A stretch of DNA of 64,000 nt from Hevea brasiliensis. Its lineage: Eukaryota > Streptophyta > Magnoliopsida > Malpighiales > Euphorbiaceae. Both the position numbers and the translations under genes were made by a program. The notes under the pieces were generated by a model. The model did no database searches and had not been told where the DNA came from. It was given only the letters and a program-made list of their open reading frames with translations. Below are positions 47,784 to 60,508 of the stretch, piece by piece (within the stretch, counting starts at the first letter, position 1; the number at the start of each line of letters is the position of its first letter). The stretch spans positions 81,395,652 to 81,459,651 of the forward strand of contig NC_079496.1 of assembly GCF_030052815.1 (NCBI RefSeq), read 5' to 3'.

Positions 47784-49243
47784 TGTAACACCCTCCCGGT
47801 AACTACTCCGTACATCCATTGCTCGGTGACGATGTCGATGCAGACGGCTAGAATGTCGGAAAAATATTTATACTAAAGTGATTGTCAATAATTAACTCAA
47901 ATATTAATAATATTAATTTGGTAAAAATTTTAGAAATAAAATACAACCAAGTTAAGCAGTAGGTGCCCTAGCGATGGGTAACGAGAGGAAGTTGCGGTTC
48001 TCAACGAGGAGCCCTAGACCGAGGAAAAATTATAAAATAATTTTGAGACTCCAGAGAAGGGTTATTGAGGTTCCCATGGCATTAGAATGCCAAGAAAATA
48101 TTTAGAAAAATTTTTCAATCGATCTGAGACAATTTTGAACCGTTAAGACAACCGCAGGGCAATTTGGTCATTACGCTTTATGCGACGATTTTTGTCCTAC
48201 TTTTCCATTTAAGTAAATAATTATTATGACACAAAATGTGAATAAACATTACTAAAAATTAAATTGAAAATGAGTAGAGATGAAAAGAAAAGAAAATGAA
48301 AGAAAATACCTAATAATGACATCATATGATGTCATTAAAAACCTATCCACCAATCACAATTTGTTAAACTCATTAAAAGAGATAAAAGTGACCAAAATTT
48401 TGAAAAAACAATCTGCATCTTCAACCTTTGGGCAGCCTAAAAAACGTTGAGAGAGAGAGAGAAGAGGTTCCACCATTAAAGCTCCCTTAAGCTTCATTTC
48501 CCACTTCAAACCACCTCAAAACCTTGTCCTCCCTTCACTAAAAATTTCCCTTACCACTAGAGCAAGACTTGGGCAGCAATTAGAAGAAGAGAAAGTGGAA
48601 GAAAGTGAGGTGTGAACAAGATTAGAAAATCACCAAAGAGGTTAGTGCCATAACCTTTGCTTTTACATCTTTCTAATCATGAATTTGAGCTAAGTTAAGT
48701 TAAAAATTTGACAAAAATTGAATTAATGAAGCATGGTTATATTCCATGAAGTTTTGGCAGCCTTGACATGAGTTAGGGTTAGGAGAAATCTTTGTTTTAA
48801 AGTGACATATTTCTGCCCCTCTTATAAATTATATGATTAGTATAGCAAATTAGGAGTGGGATGCATGAATTGGAGGCTTGGTCAATTAAGGTTAGGGTTT
48901 TGGAGAGAAACTTGGACCTTGTTTAGGTAATGGTGAATGAACATTTTAATGGTCAATTAGTGACCATTTGAGGCAAGTTAATCATAATTTGAAGTGAGTT
49001 AATGCATGGCAAAGTGAAATGTGCAGGCTACCTAGAGACAGCAGCAATGAGGCTGTGATTCCAGCCCACTTAGACAGCCATAACTTTGGTTGTGTAGGTT
49101 CAATTGGTGTTTGGCCAATTGGACATGAAACTAGACTTATAATGGCACATTTTTGCTGAAGAAACCATGCCCAAAAGACCAAATCAAGAGGACCAAAAGT
49201 TGGCCCCAATCCGGATACCCTGCAAACTGATTCTGCAGAATGA

Positions 49244-49270
49244 CCAAATGAACAGTAACTGTTCATTTGG
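49244..49270 (+). repeat. Perfect 27-bp palindrome in the LTR (13-bp arms)
   Basis: CCAAATGAACAGT, one base, then its reverse complement ACTGTTCATTTGG. It is preserved with small changes at about 25715-25745, 31713-31742, 35232-35258 and 58186-58215, in LTRs of both orientations. Confidence 0.85.
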
Positions 49271-50645
49271 CCATAACTCACTGTAGATATGGTCAATTGA
49301 CCTGAAATTTTTACAGCAACAATTTAAGACATAGACAAACAACTTTCATGAAGAAACCTACCCCAAATTATGACCAGAACCTATCCAACAAGGTAGTGGC
49401 AGTCACTATTCATGGTACTGTAGATTTGATAAATTCTGCAGAATTGAAATCCGGCCAGCTGTGGTTTTTGGACCATATCTAGAGCTACAAAACTCCAAAT
49501 GGAGTGATTCAAAAAAGGAAATTCAACTAGACAAAATAAGGAACAACTTTCATGTTTACCATTTCCTCAAATTCCCACTGCAACAGGACCCAATGGAACA
49601 GTAAATTTGGGTCACAAAAACTGAAAATTCTGCCCTCTTGGTTTTAGATTTGGAAATGGATTTTGTGGTTAATTCCAACAAGTTTTAAATGTAAAATGTG
49701 GTACATTGGGAGTGCTAAAACCAATATACCTATTTTTTATCCAAAACTCAATATTTTTGTTGACCAATGAGGTGAATAGTGACACCAAAACTTGAAATTC
49801 AAAATTTGAAATTAGAAATGCATCTAGGGGACTTTAAATTGCAATTGGCAATTAATACTAGCAAATGTAAAACTCAAAATGTGGGATCTTGGTGTAATTA
49901 GAATTAATATATCCACTAAGTATGAAAAAGTCAACATTTTGGTTGACTAGTAAGGTGAATAGTAATCAAAATGATTAGTAAATTAAGATGAAAACCTAGA
50001 ACCAATTCTAAGCTTCAATGCTTAGAATTATATGACAAATGTAGACTATGCATCCTAGTCAAAATTGTTAAAAAGAAATTAAAGCCATAAATTAGAAATC
50101 CATGAAATATTCATGGATTACTTGAAACATGAAAAATAAGTCACCTAATTGATGTGAATAGATAGTTAGGGCTTATATGCCCATCACAAATGAAATTCAT
50201 AAAATATTAATAACTCAACTTGAAATATAAAATTTGTAATTACATAAGTAGATTCTTGAATGTATAAATGAGAAAAGGGAAAATGTTCTGAATACAATGG
50301 TACGTGTGAACCATTGTTTAGAATTGTGATCAATATGAATAACATAATGAATGAATAAATGAACCATATTAATGTATGAATGAGACATTAGTTCTCATTA
50401 TTGTAGAGATGAGAAGTATTTTGAGTACAATGGTATAAAAGGATAATTGATGTGAATTGTGATCATATAAATGATCAAATGAATGTATGAATTGTAATTG
50501 AAATTTATCATGAAATAATGAAGTCATAAAACACAATATATTAATATTTAATGATATTATGTGCCCTTGTATTGCCTAGACATGTGTGTCAGATTGGATA
50601 GTTTGGCATGCCAATAGGGTATTATTTTAGCAGTACTGCGAAAGG

Positions 50646-50745
50646 CTTTATGCCTGTATTCATGGCTTTATGCCCGTATTCATGGCTTTATGCCCACATT
50701 CATGGCTTTATGCCCACATTCATGGCTTTATGCCTGTATTCATGG
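50646..50745 (+). repeat. 20-bp minisatellite, five units, in 3' LTR of E
   Basis: Five tandem units of CTTTATGCCCGTATTCATGG with minor changes; one more unit than the 5' LTR of the same element. Confidence 0.9.
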
Positions 50746-52019
50746 CTTTTATGCCCGATTATGTGTTATCATGGCTTTTTAGCCATACTGACTGCATACG
50801 TGGTTGACGTTCTGCGTCCCATGGTATGACGGCCCGAGGCCAACATGCGACCGTTATCGGTTTAGCTTGACTGTCATAGGTTACTTGGGCAGTGAAATTT
50901 ATTGAAATAAGTTAAGAATATTAGTAATAAAAAAAATATTAGAAATTAAATAAATGAGTAAGATGACCTAAAATAAATTAGAATAGTTATTTATTAGAAA
51001 GAATCGAAATGAACTAGACAGATATTAAAATTTACTTATTATGAGATAATCTGAGACAACCTAGCAAGTATTGGGAAAATGCTAAAAGATTAGCAAAGAA
51101 AATTATAAAATAAATAAATATTGCAAATGAGACTTATATAATAATATAAGCATAAATTTATTATTTTCAGATCATTTTTTTTCTTGTACATTATTACTGT
51201 ACATTGGCAAAATAAACGCTTCCAAAGAAGACTAAATTAGGATAAAACATATTAAATTTTAGAAACCGCATGTGAAGTATAAATAGATCTTAATTATATG
51301 AATGATGTTTTATTTCTATCTTTATTTGTATATTATTTCCTTGTTATATTATTGCACCACTAAGCAGCAATGCTTAGCGCGATGGAATTGTTTCCTCGCG
51401 CAGGTACTGAAGCTAGAACCCACTGGACGTTTGACTGGAAATTTTGAGAGTTCAGATCTGCAGAGTGTCAAAGGTTGTCACCTCCTCAGCAATGCATGTA
51501 GATAGGGCTCACATTAAGCATATCATGTATTTTGTGTATGTTAATTATTTCTTATATTGTAATATAAATTAGCAAATTGTAATTAATTTGTACATCATGT
51601 AAATTATGAAATTATGTAAATTAAAGAAATTTGAAAATTTTACTTATGTGATTTGAGCATGAATGAGATTGTATGGATTCGAAGACAGATTTGAAATATA
51701 TAGATAATGCATGGAAATGAATATGAAATTGAGATATATGAATGAGATGTGAATTATGAGATGGTTATGAAAATAATTGATGAGATTTTATTTATAAAAT
51801 ATTATTGAAATTTTCAAACAGGTAAATAGTAAAATACGTCAACTGGTAATAAAATAGGGAAAACTTCGCTGGTTTCTCTGTCGAAAAATAATTAATATTA
51901 AAATATAATGAGATCAAATTATGAAAGGAATAAAGTAAGATAAGATAGGGTGCTCAGGCACCGAATGTAGCACACTTTGCTCGGCTACACTGTAGTCGGG
52001 TGAGGGGTGTTACACCAGA

Positions 52020-53567
52020 TCCTAAAGTAACTTGTGGAAATTATTAGGAGAAATCAGGACTTCCCAATCTGGAATTCCTGCACTAGAATCGTTTTAGCCA
52101 TTTGACCCTACGATACGATAGGGTCATGGATGGCAACTTTCTCCTTATAAAGGTTCCACAACCATCGTCACATAGCCCAATGTCTAAGTTCGGGATAGTG
52201 GGTATGTAAGTGGAAGGTATTAGGCACCCTTTATGCCTCGTCTAATCTCATTAATTCGAGTGTCAGTCCTCTACTAATATTTCTAAAAGTTTTGTTTATT
52301 TTTCCTTTGTTAAACTTCTTACCTGAAAATGCAATTTCTAAACCTATACACTTAAGTAATTTAAATAATGGTTATTGTTTACAAACAATTTTCATGCACA
52401 AGTACTCCCTATCTATAGGGTTACTAAATTAAATTAAGTGAAATTTACCTAATGACTAAAATAAATCTATTATTGATAATTTAATTTTCACACAAGTTCA
52501 GTTCACAAACAATCCTAAGTTTATAATTAACCTATTTTATTTATTTAAAAAATTACCCTAAAAATAATTAAACTAAATAAATTATGTATATGTGTCATTT
52601 ATCGTAATAAACACCTAAAAGTCCCAAATAAGTACAACCTAAAAAATTGTTTCTAATATGCTAATTTATTTTACAATTTATCAAGTATTTAATTAAATTT
52701 AATATATATGCCAAACATGGGTTAAAATACAAAAAAAAAATTAATTTTAGTACTTACCAAATAGATTCCTATTATTACTACATATTACATACAAAATTAT
52801 TATTTCAAAAAAGTTTAAGGGATGCTTATCTTTTAACTATTGCAGTTGCCATTGGGGCTAGCTAACATTAAAGAAAGCCCTCGCTTCTAGTATGGTAGTT
52901 AATCCTTGTCTTACTCCTGTTAAACTCCATGCAATTACCCTTTTTGGTACTTACCTTAAGGCTACTTACCAATTTATTTTTAAAATAAAATAAACATTGC
53001 AATTAAAAATTTAATCGCTTACAATTTAAATAATTGGGCTTATAATAAGCCAAAACTAAACAATGGCCATGGGTCTATTTAACTTAATTCTAACACTTCA
53101 TAATATCCCATTACATCATATAAAATATTAATTAACATTCAAATATAAATTAACATAGAATAACATCAAATTACAAACATGTATGATAATTTTAAATTTT
53201 TGACAGATTCATAGTGTTTTTGTATTTAAATTTCTAAAATTAGTTAAACATGATTAAAAATTATAGAAAAACTCTACAAGCATTCCAAGACATTATATCA
53301 AATTTAAAAATTATTAATTAATCTAAAAGCTCTACCAAATAATTTACAAAAAAATCGTAGTTCATCACTGTTATGCAACAGAATAGATCTGCACTACTTT
53401 TTTAAAATCAATGTATCTCACAAACCATAAAAAATATTAATTTGAAACTAAATGAAAAAGTCAGACAAGATCACGAATTTGTTTTTAAAGTCAAGAATCA
53501 CAAAAAAAAAAAAATGAAGACTTGACGGAGATATTAGCCCTAAAAATCTATTGTCTTACAAATCATG
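52020..53567. other. Unassigned AT-rich noncoding DNA
   Basis: No convincing gene. The first 100 bases may continue fragment J. At 52195-52245 the sequence GGAAGGTATTAGGCACCC resembles a motif I associate with LTRs or leaders of Tat/Ogre elements, but I cannot confirm this. The rest is A/T runs with short repeated phrases such as TCTCACAAACCATA and TCTTACAAATCATG. Confidence 0.4.
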
Positions 53568-54054
53568 GATAAATTTTGATAACTGTCCCTGAACTTATCT
53601 AGTTATAATATTATAGTCCCTTAACTTAAAAATGTAACATAAAATCCCATTAACTTTCAAATTTTACACAGTAAAATCCCTTGAACCTCCAATTATCGAT
53701 TTTTTAGTTAGACGCTGACTTGGACAGTTCCAGCATAGAGCTTAGTCAATATTTCTCTTTTCTCTCTCAAGCCATGTGTAAATTGAATCTTTCTTCTCTC
53801 TGTAGACAGAATAATTTTTCACGTGTAGAGAGAATAATTTTACACTTTGCATAAGAGAGGAAAGAGAAATGTTGACTAAGCGCCATGCAAGAGCTGTTCA
53901 CGTCAGTTTCTAACTGAAAAAATTAGTAATTGAAAGTCAAAGGGATTTTACCGTGCAAAATTTGAAAGCTTAGGCGGTTTTATGTTATGTTTTGAAGTTG
54001 AAGGGCTATAGTGTTACAACTATATAAGTTCAGGGACAGTTGTTGAAATTTATC
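53568..54054. mobile_element. Inverted-repeat MITE, 487 bp
   Basis: The two halves are imperfect reverse complements for well over 200 bp. The left half starts GATAAATTTTGATAACTGTC and the right half ends in the reverse complement of GATAAATTTCAACAACTGTC. No coding capacity. It is flanked by TTACAAATCAT (53556-53566) and TTGCAAATCAT (54055-54065), an 11-bp direct repeat with one mismatch. Long terminal inverted repeats and a 9- to 11-bp duplication fit a Mutator-type MITE; I am not certain of the superfamily. Confidence 0.8.
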
Positions 54055-54065
54055 TTGCAAATCAT

Positions 54066-54856
54066 AGATAGAAGATACCTTAACTTTAAACAACTATAAC
54101 TCTCTCATTTAAAAGCTTTTTGCACAATTCTTGAAGATAAATCATTAGAATTTCATGAAAAATACAAATATAATTTTTATATAATTTTTAAAGAAACAAA
54201 AATAAATGAAAAATAATAAAAAATGAGAAGATGAACAAATCAACATGTGTAGAGTTGTATATTCCCCTCAAATTTATCATATGAACATTAATGTTATGAA
54301 CATATAAGACCGTTTAAAGGCATATAAACATGAAAGAATAGATATATGACATATTTCTTGAATATTCATAATTTAGAACATATACTTTGAAGAATTCGTA
54401 AAGGCTTTTTTAAGAAAAAAGAAGAAAGAAATAAGAAAAAAAGAGGAGATGGGGAAAGCTTACCGAATTGGAGAGATGGAGTGAGAGTTTTTTTTCTTGT
54501 CTTGTGTTGTTCTCTTCTCTGCCTTTTTCCCTTCTTCATCTGTCAAGTATTTATATGGTTATGGTTTAGAGTTTTAGGAAGATAGGTAATACTATTTGTA
54601 TAGGGTTTAGAAGTGCTAATGAAATAGGAATAGGAATAAGTATAGGGATAAATAGAGATCAATAGGGATAAACAAGAATAAATATGAATAAAAAAAAATT
54701 AGATAGGGATAGGGGAAAGAATTTATGTGGGCTTTTATTTATTTAATTAAAATCTCCTACTGGGCCTTATTGGTCTTGGAGAGGCCAACTAGGTATAATT
54801 AGGTTTTTTTTCAATAAAATAAATTCCTAAAATTAAATTTAAACAAAAATAAATTT
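54066..54856. other. Unassigned noncoding DNA with a leader-like stretch on the minus strand
   Basis: Read on the minus strand it has a TATA-like site (54548-54555), then a CT/GA-rich leader-like stretch and CGGTAAGCTT near 54465, a possible splice donor. This could be the promoter region of an unrelated LTR. Short repeats of ATAGGGATAAA lie at 54630-54720. No protein seen. Confidence 0.35.
54548..54555 (-). promoter_or_regulatory. TATA-box-like sequence, minus strand
   Basis: TATAAATA on the minus strand, followed downstream by a purine/pyrimidine-rich leader. It is the only promoter-like arrangement I could see outside the Tekay LTRs. No transcript evidence. Confidence 0.3.
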
Positions 54857-55115
54857 TGTAACACCCACCTTTTCCTAACGTCAAAATTTCTATCGTTGAT
54901 GGAATATTCAAACGAATTTGAAGATTTCACAGATAAGGGAATGGTGTTAAGAAATGCATGTGTATGTATGTATGAAGTGTTCAAAATGTATTTAAAAAAT
55001 AAAAATGTTTTAAAGTTGTTAATTTATAAAAGTTTTAAAGTATTTTTATCGGTAGAAGGAACTTTGGTAGCCGAAGTATGAACTTTAGATAGGTGAAGTC
55101 TCTTTTTACTATTCA
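54857..55115 (+). repeat. Possible LTR start K, interrupted by element H
   Basis: TGTAACACCCACC resembles the start of plus-strand LTRs in this lineage (TGTAACACCC), but the following bases do not match C or E well. It ends with ATTCA (55111-55115), the presumed left target duplication of H. The short frame 54896-55081 has no recognisable domain. Confidence 0.4.
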
Positions 55116-56727
55116 TGTCACACCCTACCCCTCTATAAGGTATGACATGATTCCGTAGTATACCTAATAAATTACCGAACTTCACCTATCGAAAATCTAT
55201 TAAATAAACTACAAGGAATTTTGACAAAACAAATGTATTTTTAAATTTAGGGTGGTGATAAAAATTTATCTTGAGTGTTTTCAATTCAATGATGTATCAT
55301 AAAACTTATTTAGTAATAATTAGGCATTTTAAAAATTTTATGGAAAATTCGCGTGGTTACAGGTAAAAATAGGTAAAAACAGTTCTTCAAATCACCTAAA
55401 AAAGCAATTTACAAAAATGTTCCCAGTTCAATCTCAACATTTCACAAATCATTTCTCATTTCATTTCAAACAATCATCTCATCATTAAGAAAATGATTCA
55501 TTATCTGCAAGACTCAAAAAGAAATTTAAGTATTACATCCATTGGAGTGATAAATTAATTTTACAAAAATATACAAGTGCATAAAATCTCAGGCTGATAT
55601 TACAATAATTTGTATTTGATTACATGCCAAAAATAATATTACAAACGTTTTTGTATAATTGCCCGAATGCTCTTACATATAAATAGTTATATAATTACAT
55701 CAAAATCTAAAGCATATGAGTATACCTACAATGCACTCAAAAATATTCTCAGCATGTCTTCAAGGCACAGCTTCAAGTGATCTCACTCAGCTGCTCAATC
55801 CTTTTTTTCACTTGCGATAGCATACAAAGCTATCGCTGAGCGGTGAACTCAGTGGTGCACAACAAATAAATTAAAATTTAATACAAAATATATTTTGACA
55901 AATTATAGCAAAAAGGCTCAAAATATTTAAATTCTTCAAAATTCATAAAATCAAAATCGTTAATTTCAATCACATAAATTATTTGATGAATAGCATTTGA
56001 TCAAGTAATAACAATTTATCCAATTCATAATAAAGCAATTGAAATATTTATATTTTTCTTGAACCATGAAACAATATATGAGTACTCATTTATCCAATGC
56101 ATGATTTTTTTATGTTTCTCTACATAAATTCATCAATTTCACTCTAGTGTCATGCATGGATACTTAATCAAGTGGAGAGAGTTAACTCACCTATGTGCAG
56201 CTTTTCAATCTTATTAATTTCTTCAATTTTCTTCTTTCTTTCTCTTTGAATCTACACCTTGAAGCTTAATTTAAAGGTTTTAAATGATAATTTGGAAAAA
56301 TCATGGGAGAAAAGGTGGGTTTATCAAGCTTTTATGGTGTGAAAATGGTGGAATTTTGAGAGAGAGGTCAGAGAGAGTGGGGCAGCATATGAAGGTGGAA
56401 GAAGGCCAAATTTTACTTTTTAATTTTTGTCTCATTTTTATAATATTTATCCTCAATTTTTCATATTTTAAAATTATAATATTAATTAGGTTATGCTTAA
56501 TTCAATTTAATTTGAATTTTCTTTTCTTTTGTTTTTTCTTTCCTACCACAACTCTTAATGTTTTTAATTAATTTTCACAATTTTAATTTCTCACATTTTA
56601 ATGGATCTTTAGGCCAAGAGTCACCTCTAAAGGTGAATTGACTATTCTGCCCCTTATCGGTCTGATCCGTTTTTCCAATAGCACTAGATTATTTCCAGAA
56701 CTCTAATTCAATTTTTCAAACTGGTTC
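55116..56727 (-). repeat. 3' LTR of element H, first part
   Basis: Starts TGTCACACCC. Aligns with the right LTR at 62339 until about 56080; there the left copy lacks roughly 200 bp that the right copy has (from about 63300 on), and further shortening follows. The joined LTR is only 1.94 kb against 3.6-3.7 kb in B and F. Perfect hairpin GCGATAGC/GCTATCGC at 55814-55836. Cut at GGTTC (56723-56727) by solo LTR I. Confidence 0.85.
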
Positions 56728-59700
56728 TGTAACACTCTCACTGTAGCGATTCCGTATATTCCATTGTTCCGATGACCGGTGTCAGTCTGGACAGCTAGAA
56801 TGTCTGGAAAAATATTTAGACTAGAGTGAGGAGTCATAAATAGACCCAATAATAGTAAGAAAAATGTAGGAAAAAATTTTTGAAATAAAATACAATCAAG
56901 TTAAATGAGCCAGTGCCCTAGCAATGGGTGACTCAGTGGGAAGTTGCGGTCCTCGCAGCTAGGAGCCTTAAACCCGGGAGAAAATTCGTGAAATAATTTT
57001 TGAGACTCCAGAGAAGAGTCATTAAGGTTTGTATGACATTAAAATGCCAAGAAAAGGTTTAGAAAAAATTTTCAATCAGTACAGACGATTTTGGCTCGGT
57101 AAGCCAAACGGAGGGCATTTTGATCATTTCGTCTTCGGAGATGATTTTTAACTGACTTGTCCGGTTAAGTAAATAATTATTATGACATAAAATGTGAATA
57201 AATTTTGCTAAAAATTTAATTGAAAATGAGTAGAAAAGAAAAGGAAAGAAAAATGAAATAAATTAGGGATTATGACATCACATGATGTCACTAAAGCACT
57301 CCCACCCAATCACATTTTGACACCTCATTATAAACTCAATTAAAGGAGTTAAATGGGCTGAAAAATCAAAAGGAATTCTGCTCACTTCTTCCTCATTTCA
57401 GCCGTAACACACCCTCTCCCTCCCTTCCACCATTAACAAACTTCACCCAAGCTTCATCTCACCTACCAAATCACCTCAAAAGCCCATCTTCCCTTCACAA
57501 AAACTTGTCATTACTACTAGAGCAAGCTTAGAGCAGCAATTAGAAGAAGAAAAAATGAGGTTTACCAAACTTATAAGTGAAGCTCCAAAGAGGTTAGTGC
57601 ACTAACCATACCCTTTATCTTTCCTAAGCATGAAAAGCATGCTTGATTAAGTTGAAATGGCATGAAAAGAAAAGAAAAGTTAGAATATGTTGAAGTTTCA
57701 ATTTGTGGCAGCCCTAGGAAGAAAATGAATTTGATGGTTTTGATGATTTTGTTTTAGTTAGTAAAAGATAATTAATGAAGTTTAAGGCATTAGAAATCAA
57801 ATTGCATGGATGTATGATTGAGATTGAAATTATAAGTTAGGGTTTTGACCTAACTTTGTTTTTGTATTATTGCTTGGAATTTGATGATGTTGAGATGATT
57901 TAATGACCATTAGAAGTGCCAAATATGTCAAATGAAGTTTGTGGAGTTGGGAGAATTGAATTTGGGAGTGTTGATTCTTATGCAGGAAATTCAGACCTTT
58001 AAGTCCAATGTATTTTTTTAGCCATAAATGGAGTTGTATAGGTTCAATTGGTGCAAGGCCAATTGGACATGAAACTAGACACATAATGGCACAATTTTAG
58101 TGAAGAAACCCTGCCTAGAAAATTAAACCAAGTTGACCTAAAAATTGTCCTAATCCGGTTGACTTGCATTCTACCTGGGCAAAATGACCAAATGAACAGT
58201 GTTTATTCATTTGGTCATAACTCAGTGTAGAAAGATCCAATTGACCTAAAATTTTACCAGAAGATAATTGAGACATAGCCCAACAACTTTAATTGAGAAC
58301 ACAAACCCAAATTCTAACCATAACCTAGTTAAATTGCCAACTAAACTTAGGTCACCAAATCTGGCAGAACCAAAATGCCCAGAAATTCTAGGTACAGGTC
58401 AATCCGGCCAGTTATGGTAAAATAACCATAACTTGAGTTACAAAACTCCAAATAGAGTGATTTAAAAAAAGAAATGTAACTAGACACAATAAGGAACAAC
58501 TTTCATGGAGACAATTTTATCAAATTCCTACTATACAAATGACTAACAGAACAGTAAAATAAGTGCTTGAAATCTGAAAATTGTAAAATAACCAACACTA
58601 ACCTTTGAAATGGTATTGGCAATCAATACCAACAACTGTAGAATGCAAAATGTGGTATGTTGATGAACTTAGGTTTAATAAATTTATTATGTATTTGAAA
58701 TCCATAAAATGTTCATGGATTGCTTAAAACATGAAAAGTAAACCACCTAATTGATGTGAATAGGTAGTTAGGGCTTATATGTCCATCACAAATAGAATTC
58801 ATAAAATGAATAAATGAGAAAGGAAAAATGTTTTGAATACAATGGTACATGTGAACCATTGTTTGAAATTGTGATCAATATGAATAACATAATGAATGAA
58901 TAAATGAACCATATTAATGTATGAATGAGACATTAGTTCTCATTATTGTAGAAAGGAAAAGTACTTTGAGTACAATGGTATAAAAGGATAATTGATGTAA
59001 ATTATGATCATATAAATGATCACATGAATATATAAATTATAATTGAAATTTATTATGAAATAATGAAATTATAAAACACAATATATTAATATTCAATGAT
59101 ATTATGTGCCCTTGCATTGCCTAGACATGCGTGTCAGATTGGATAGTTTGGCATGCCAATAGGGTATTGTTTTAGCAGTACTGCGAAAGGCTTTATGCCT
59201 GTATTCATGGCTTTATGCCCGCATTCATGGCTTTTATGCCCGTATTCATAGCTTTTATGCCCGATTATGTGTTATCATGGCTTTTTAGCCATACTGACTG
59301 CATACGTGGTTGACGTTCTACGTCCCATGGTATGACGGCCCGAGGCACCGCGGTGTCCAGTGCCAACGACCCATTATCCAGTTTAGTCAGCCTGTCATAG
59401 GTTACTTGGACAGTTTAATTTATTAAAATAAGTTATGAATATTAGCAATTAAAAATGATAGAAAGCAAATAAATGAGTATGAAGTTCTGAAATAAATTAG
59501 ATTAGCACCAAAAATTTGTTTCTTAGAATGGTCTGAAGTAAATGAAATTAGTTCTAAAAAAAATTTTAAATATTACGAAATGATTGTAAACAACTTAGAA
59601 AGTATCAAGGAAGTGATAAAAAGACTAGTAGGAGAATTATAACTTAATAACATTACAAATGTGACATACATAAGAATATAAGTATAAGTTTAAATTTTAG

Positions 59701-60503
59701 ATTAATCGTATCTGGTACATCATTAAGGAAAATTTCTGAACTAAGCACCTCCAAAAAAGAACATGGTAGGATAGAGGACAGTTAATATTAGAAACTAAAT
59801 TAATTATAAATCTAAATTATTCGAACTATGGTTTATTTCTACCTTCATTTGTATATTATTTTCTTACTATATTATTGCACCAATAAGCAGCAATGCTTAG
59901 CGTGATGGATTTGTTTTCTCACGCAGGTACTGAAGTTAAAGCTCAGCAAATACCAAACAGAGATTTTGGAGTTCTGATTTGCAGAGTGTCAAAGGTTGTC
60001 ACCTCTTCAGCAATGCATATAGATAGGGCTCACATTAAGCATATCATGTATTTTGTGTAAGTTATTTATTTCTTATATTATAATGTAAATTAGCAAATTG
60101 TAATTAATTTGTATATCGTGTAAATTAAGGATTTATGTAATTATTGCAAATCATGTAAATTAATGCAAATTTGAGAATTTTGCTATAAGAATGGAGCATG
60201 AATGAATTTGTACTAATGAGTACGGATTTGAATTAAATAATGATTTTTGAAATGATGATATGAGTATAGATAAGATTATTATTAGAAAATATTGTTGAAT
60301 TTTCAAACAGGTGAATAGTAAAACACGTCAAACGATAATAAAATAGGGGAAACTCCGTTAGTTTCTCCGTCGAAAAAAAATCGATATTAAATATAATGAG
60401 AACAAAATTTTTAAAGAAATAAAGTGAGATAAATTAGGGTGCTCCGGCACCGAATGTAGCACACTTCGCTCAGCTACACTGTAGACAGGTGAGGGATGTT
60501 ACA
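56728..60503 (+). repeat. Solo LTR I (3776 bp), E-like, plus strand
   Basis: TGTAACACTC start and GATGTTACA end, with a perfect 5-bp duplication GGTTC at 56723-56727 and 60504-60508 and no internal region. It aligns with the E LTR throughout, including the palindrome near 58186-58215, the minisatellite at 59191-59251 and the hairpin region near 59875-59925. A solo LTR with intact duplication is the usual product of recombination between two LTRs of one element. Frames such as 57830-58084 are not coding. Confidence 0.93.
59191..59251 (+). repeat. 20-bp minisatellite, about three units, in solo LTR I
   Basis: Two 20-bp units and one 21-bp unit of the CTTTATGCCCGTATTCATGG type, against four and five in E. 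Confidence 0.85.
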
Positions 60504-60508
60504 GGTTC

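Larger units (their letters stand above)
30264..52014 (+). mobile_element. Element E: gag-only Tekay-type retrotransposon, plus strand, with element F nested inside
   Basis: 5' LTR 30264-33115 joined to 45221-46587 (4219 bp), primer site 46593-46604, internal region only 1196 bp, polypurine tract 47768-47783 and 3' LTR 47784-52014 (4231 bp). A perfect target duplication CCAGA lies at 30259-30263 and 52015-52019. The internal region holds a shortened, broken gag and nothing of protease, RT, RNase H or integrase. E kept all cis signals, so it could have moved only with proteins from a relative. Without F it is about 9.6 kb, of which 88 percent is LTR. Confidence 0.93.
47784..52014 (+). repeat. 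3' LTR of element E (4231 bp)
   Basis: TG/CA ends, then the target duplication CCAGA. It matches the split 5' LTR closely from about 48200 on, but 47806-48200 differs at many irregular positions. It contains the 27-bp perfect palindrome at 49244-49270, the minisatellite at 50646-50745 and the double hairpin region near 51358-51402. No gene. Confidence 0.93.

Noticed and set aside
57830..58084. Minus-strand frame similar to frames at 31454-31771 and 48982-49296
   Set aside because: Recurring because the LTRs are homologous; on the antisense strand, not preserved in length and without a known domain.
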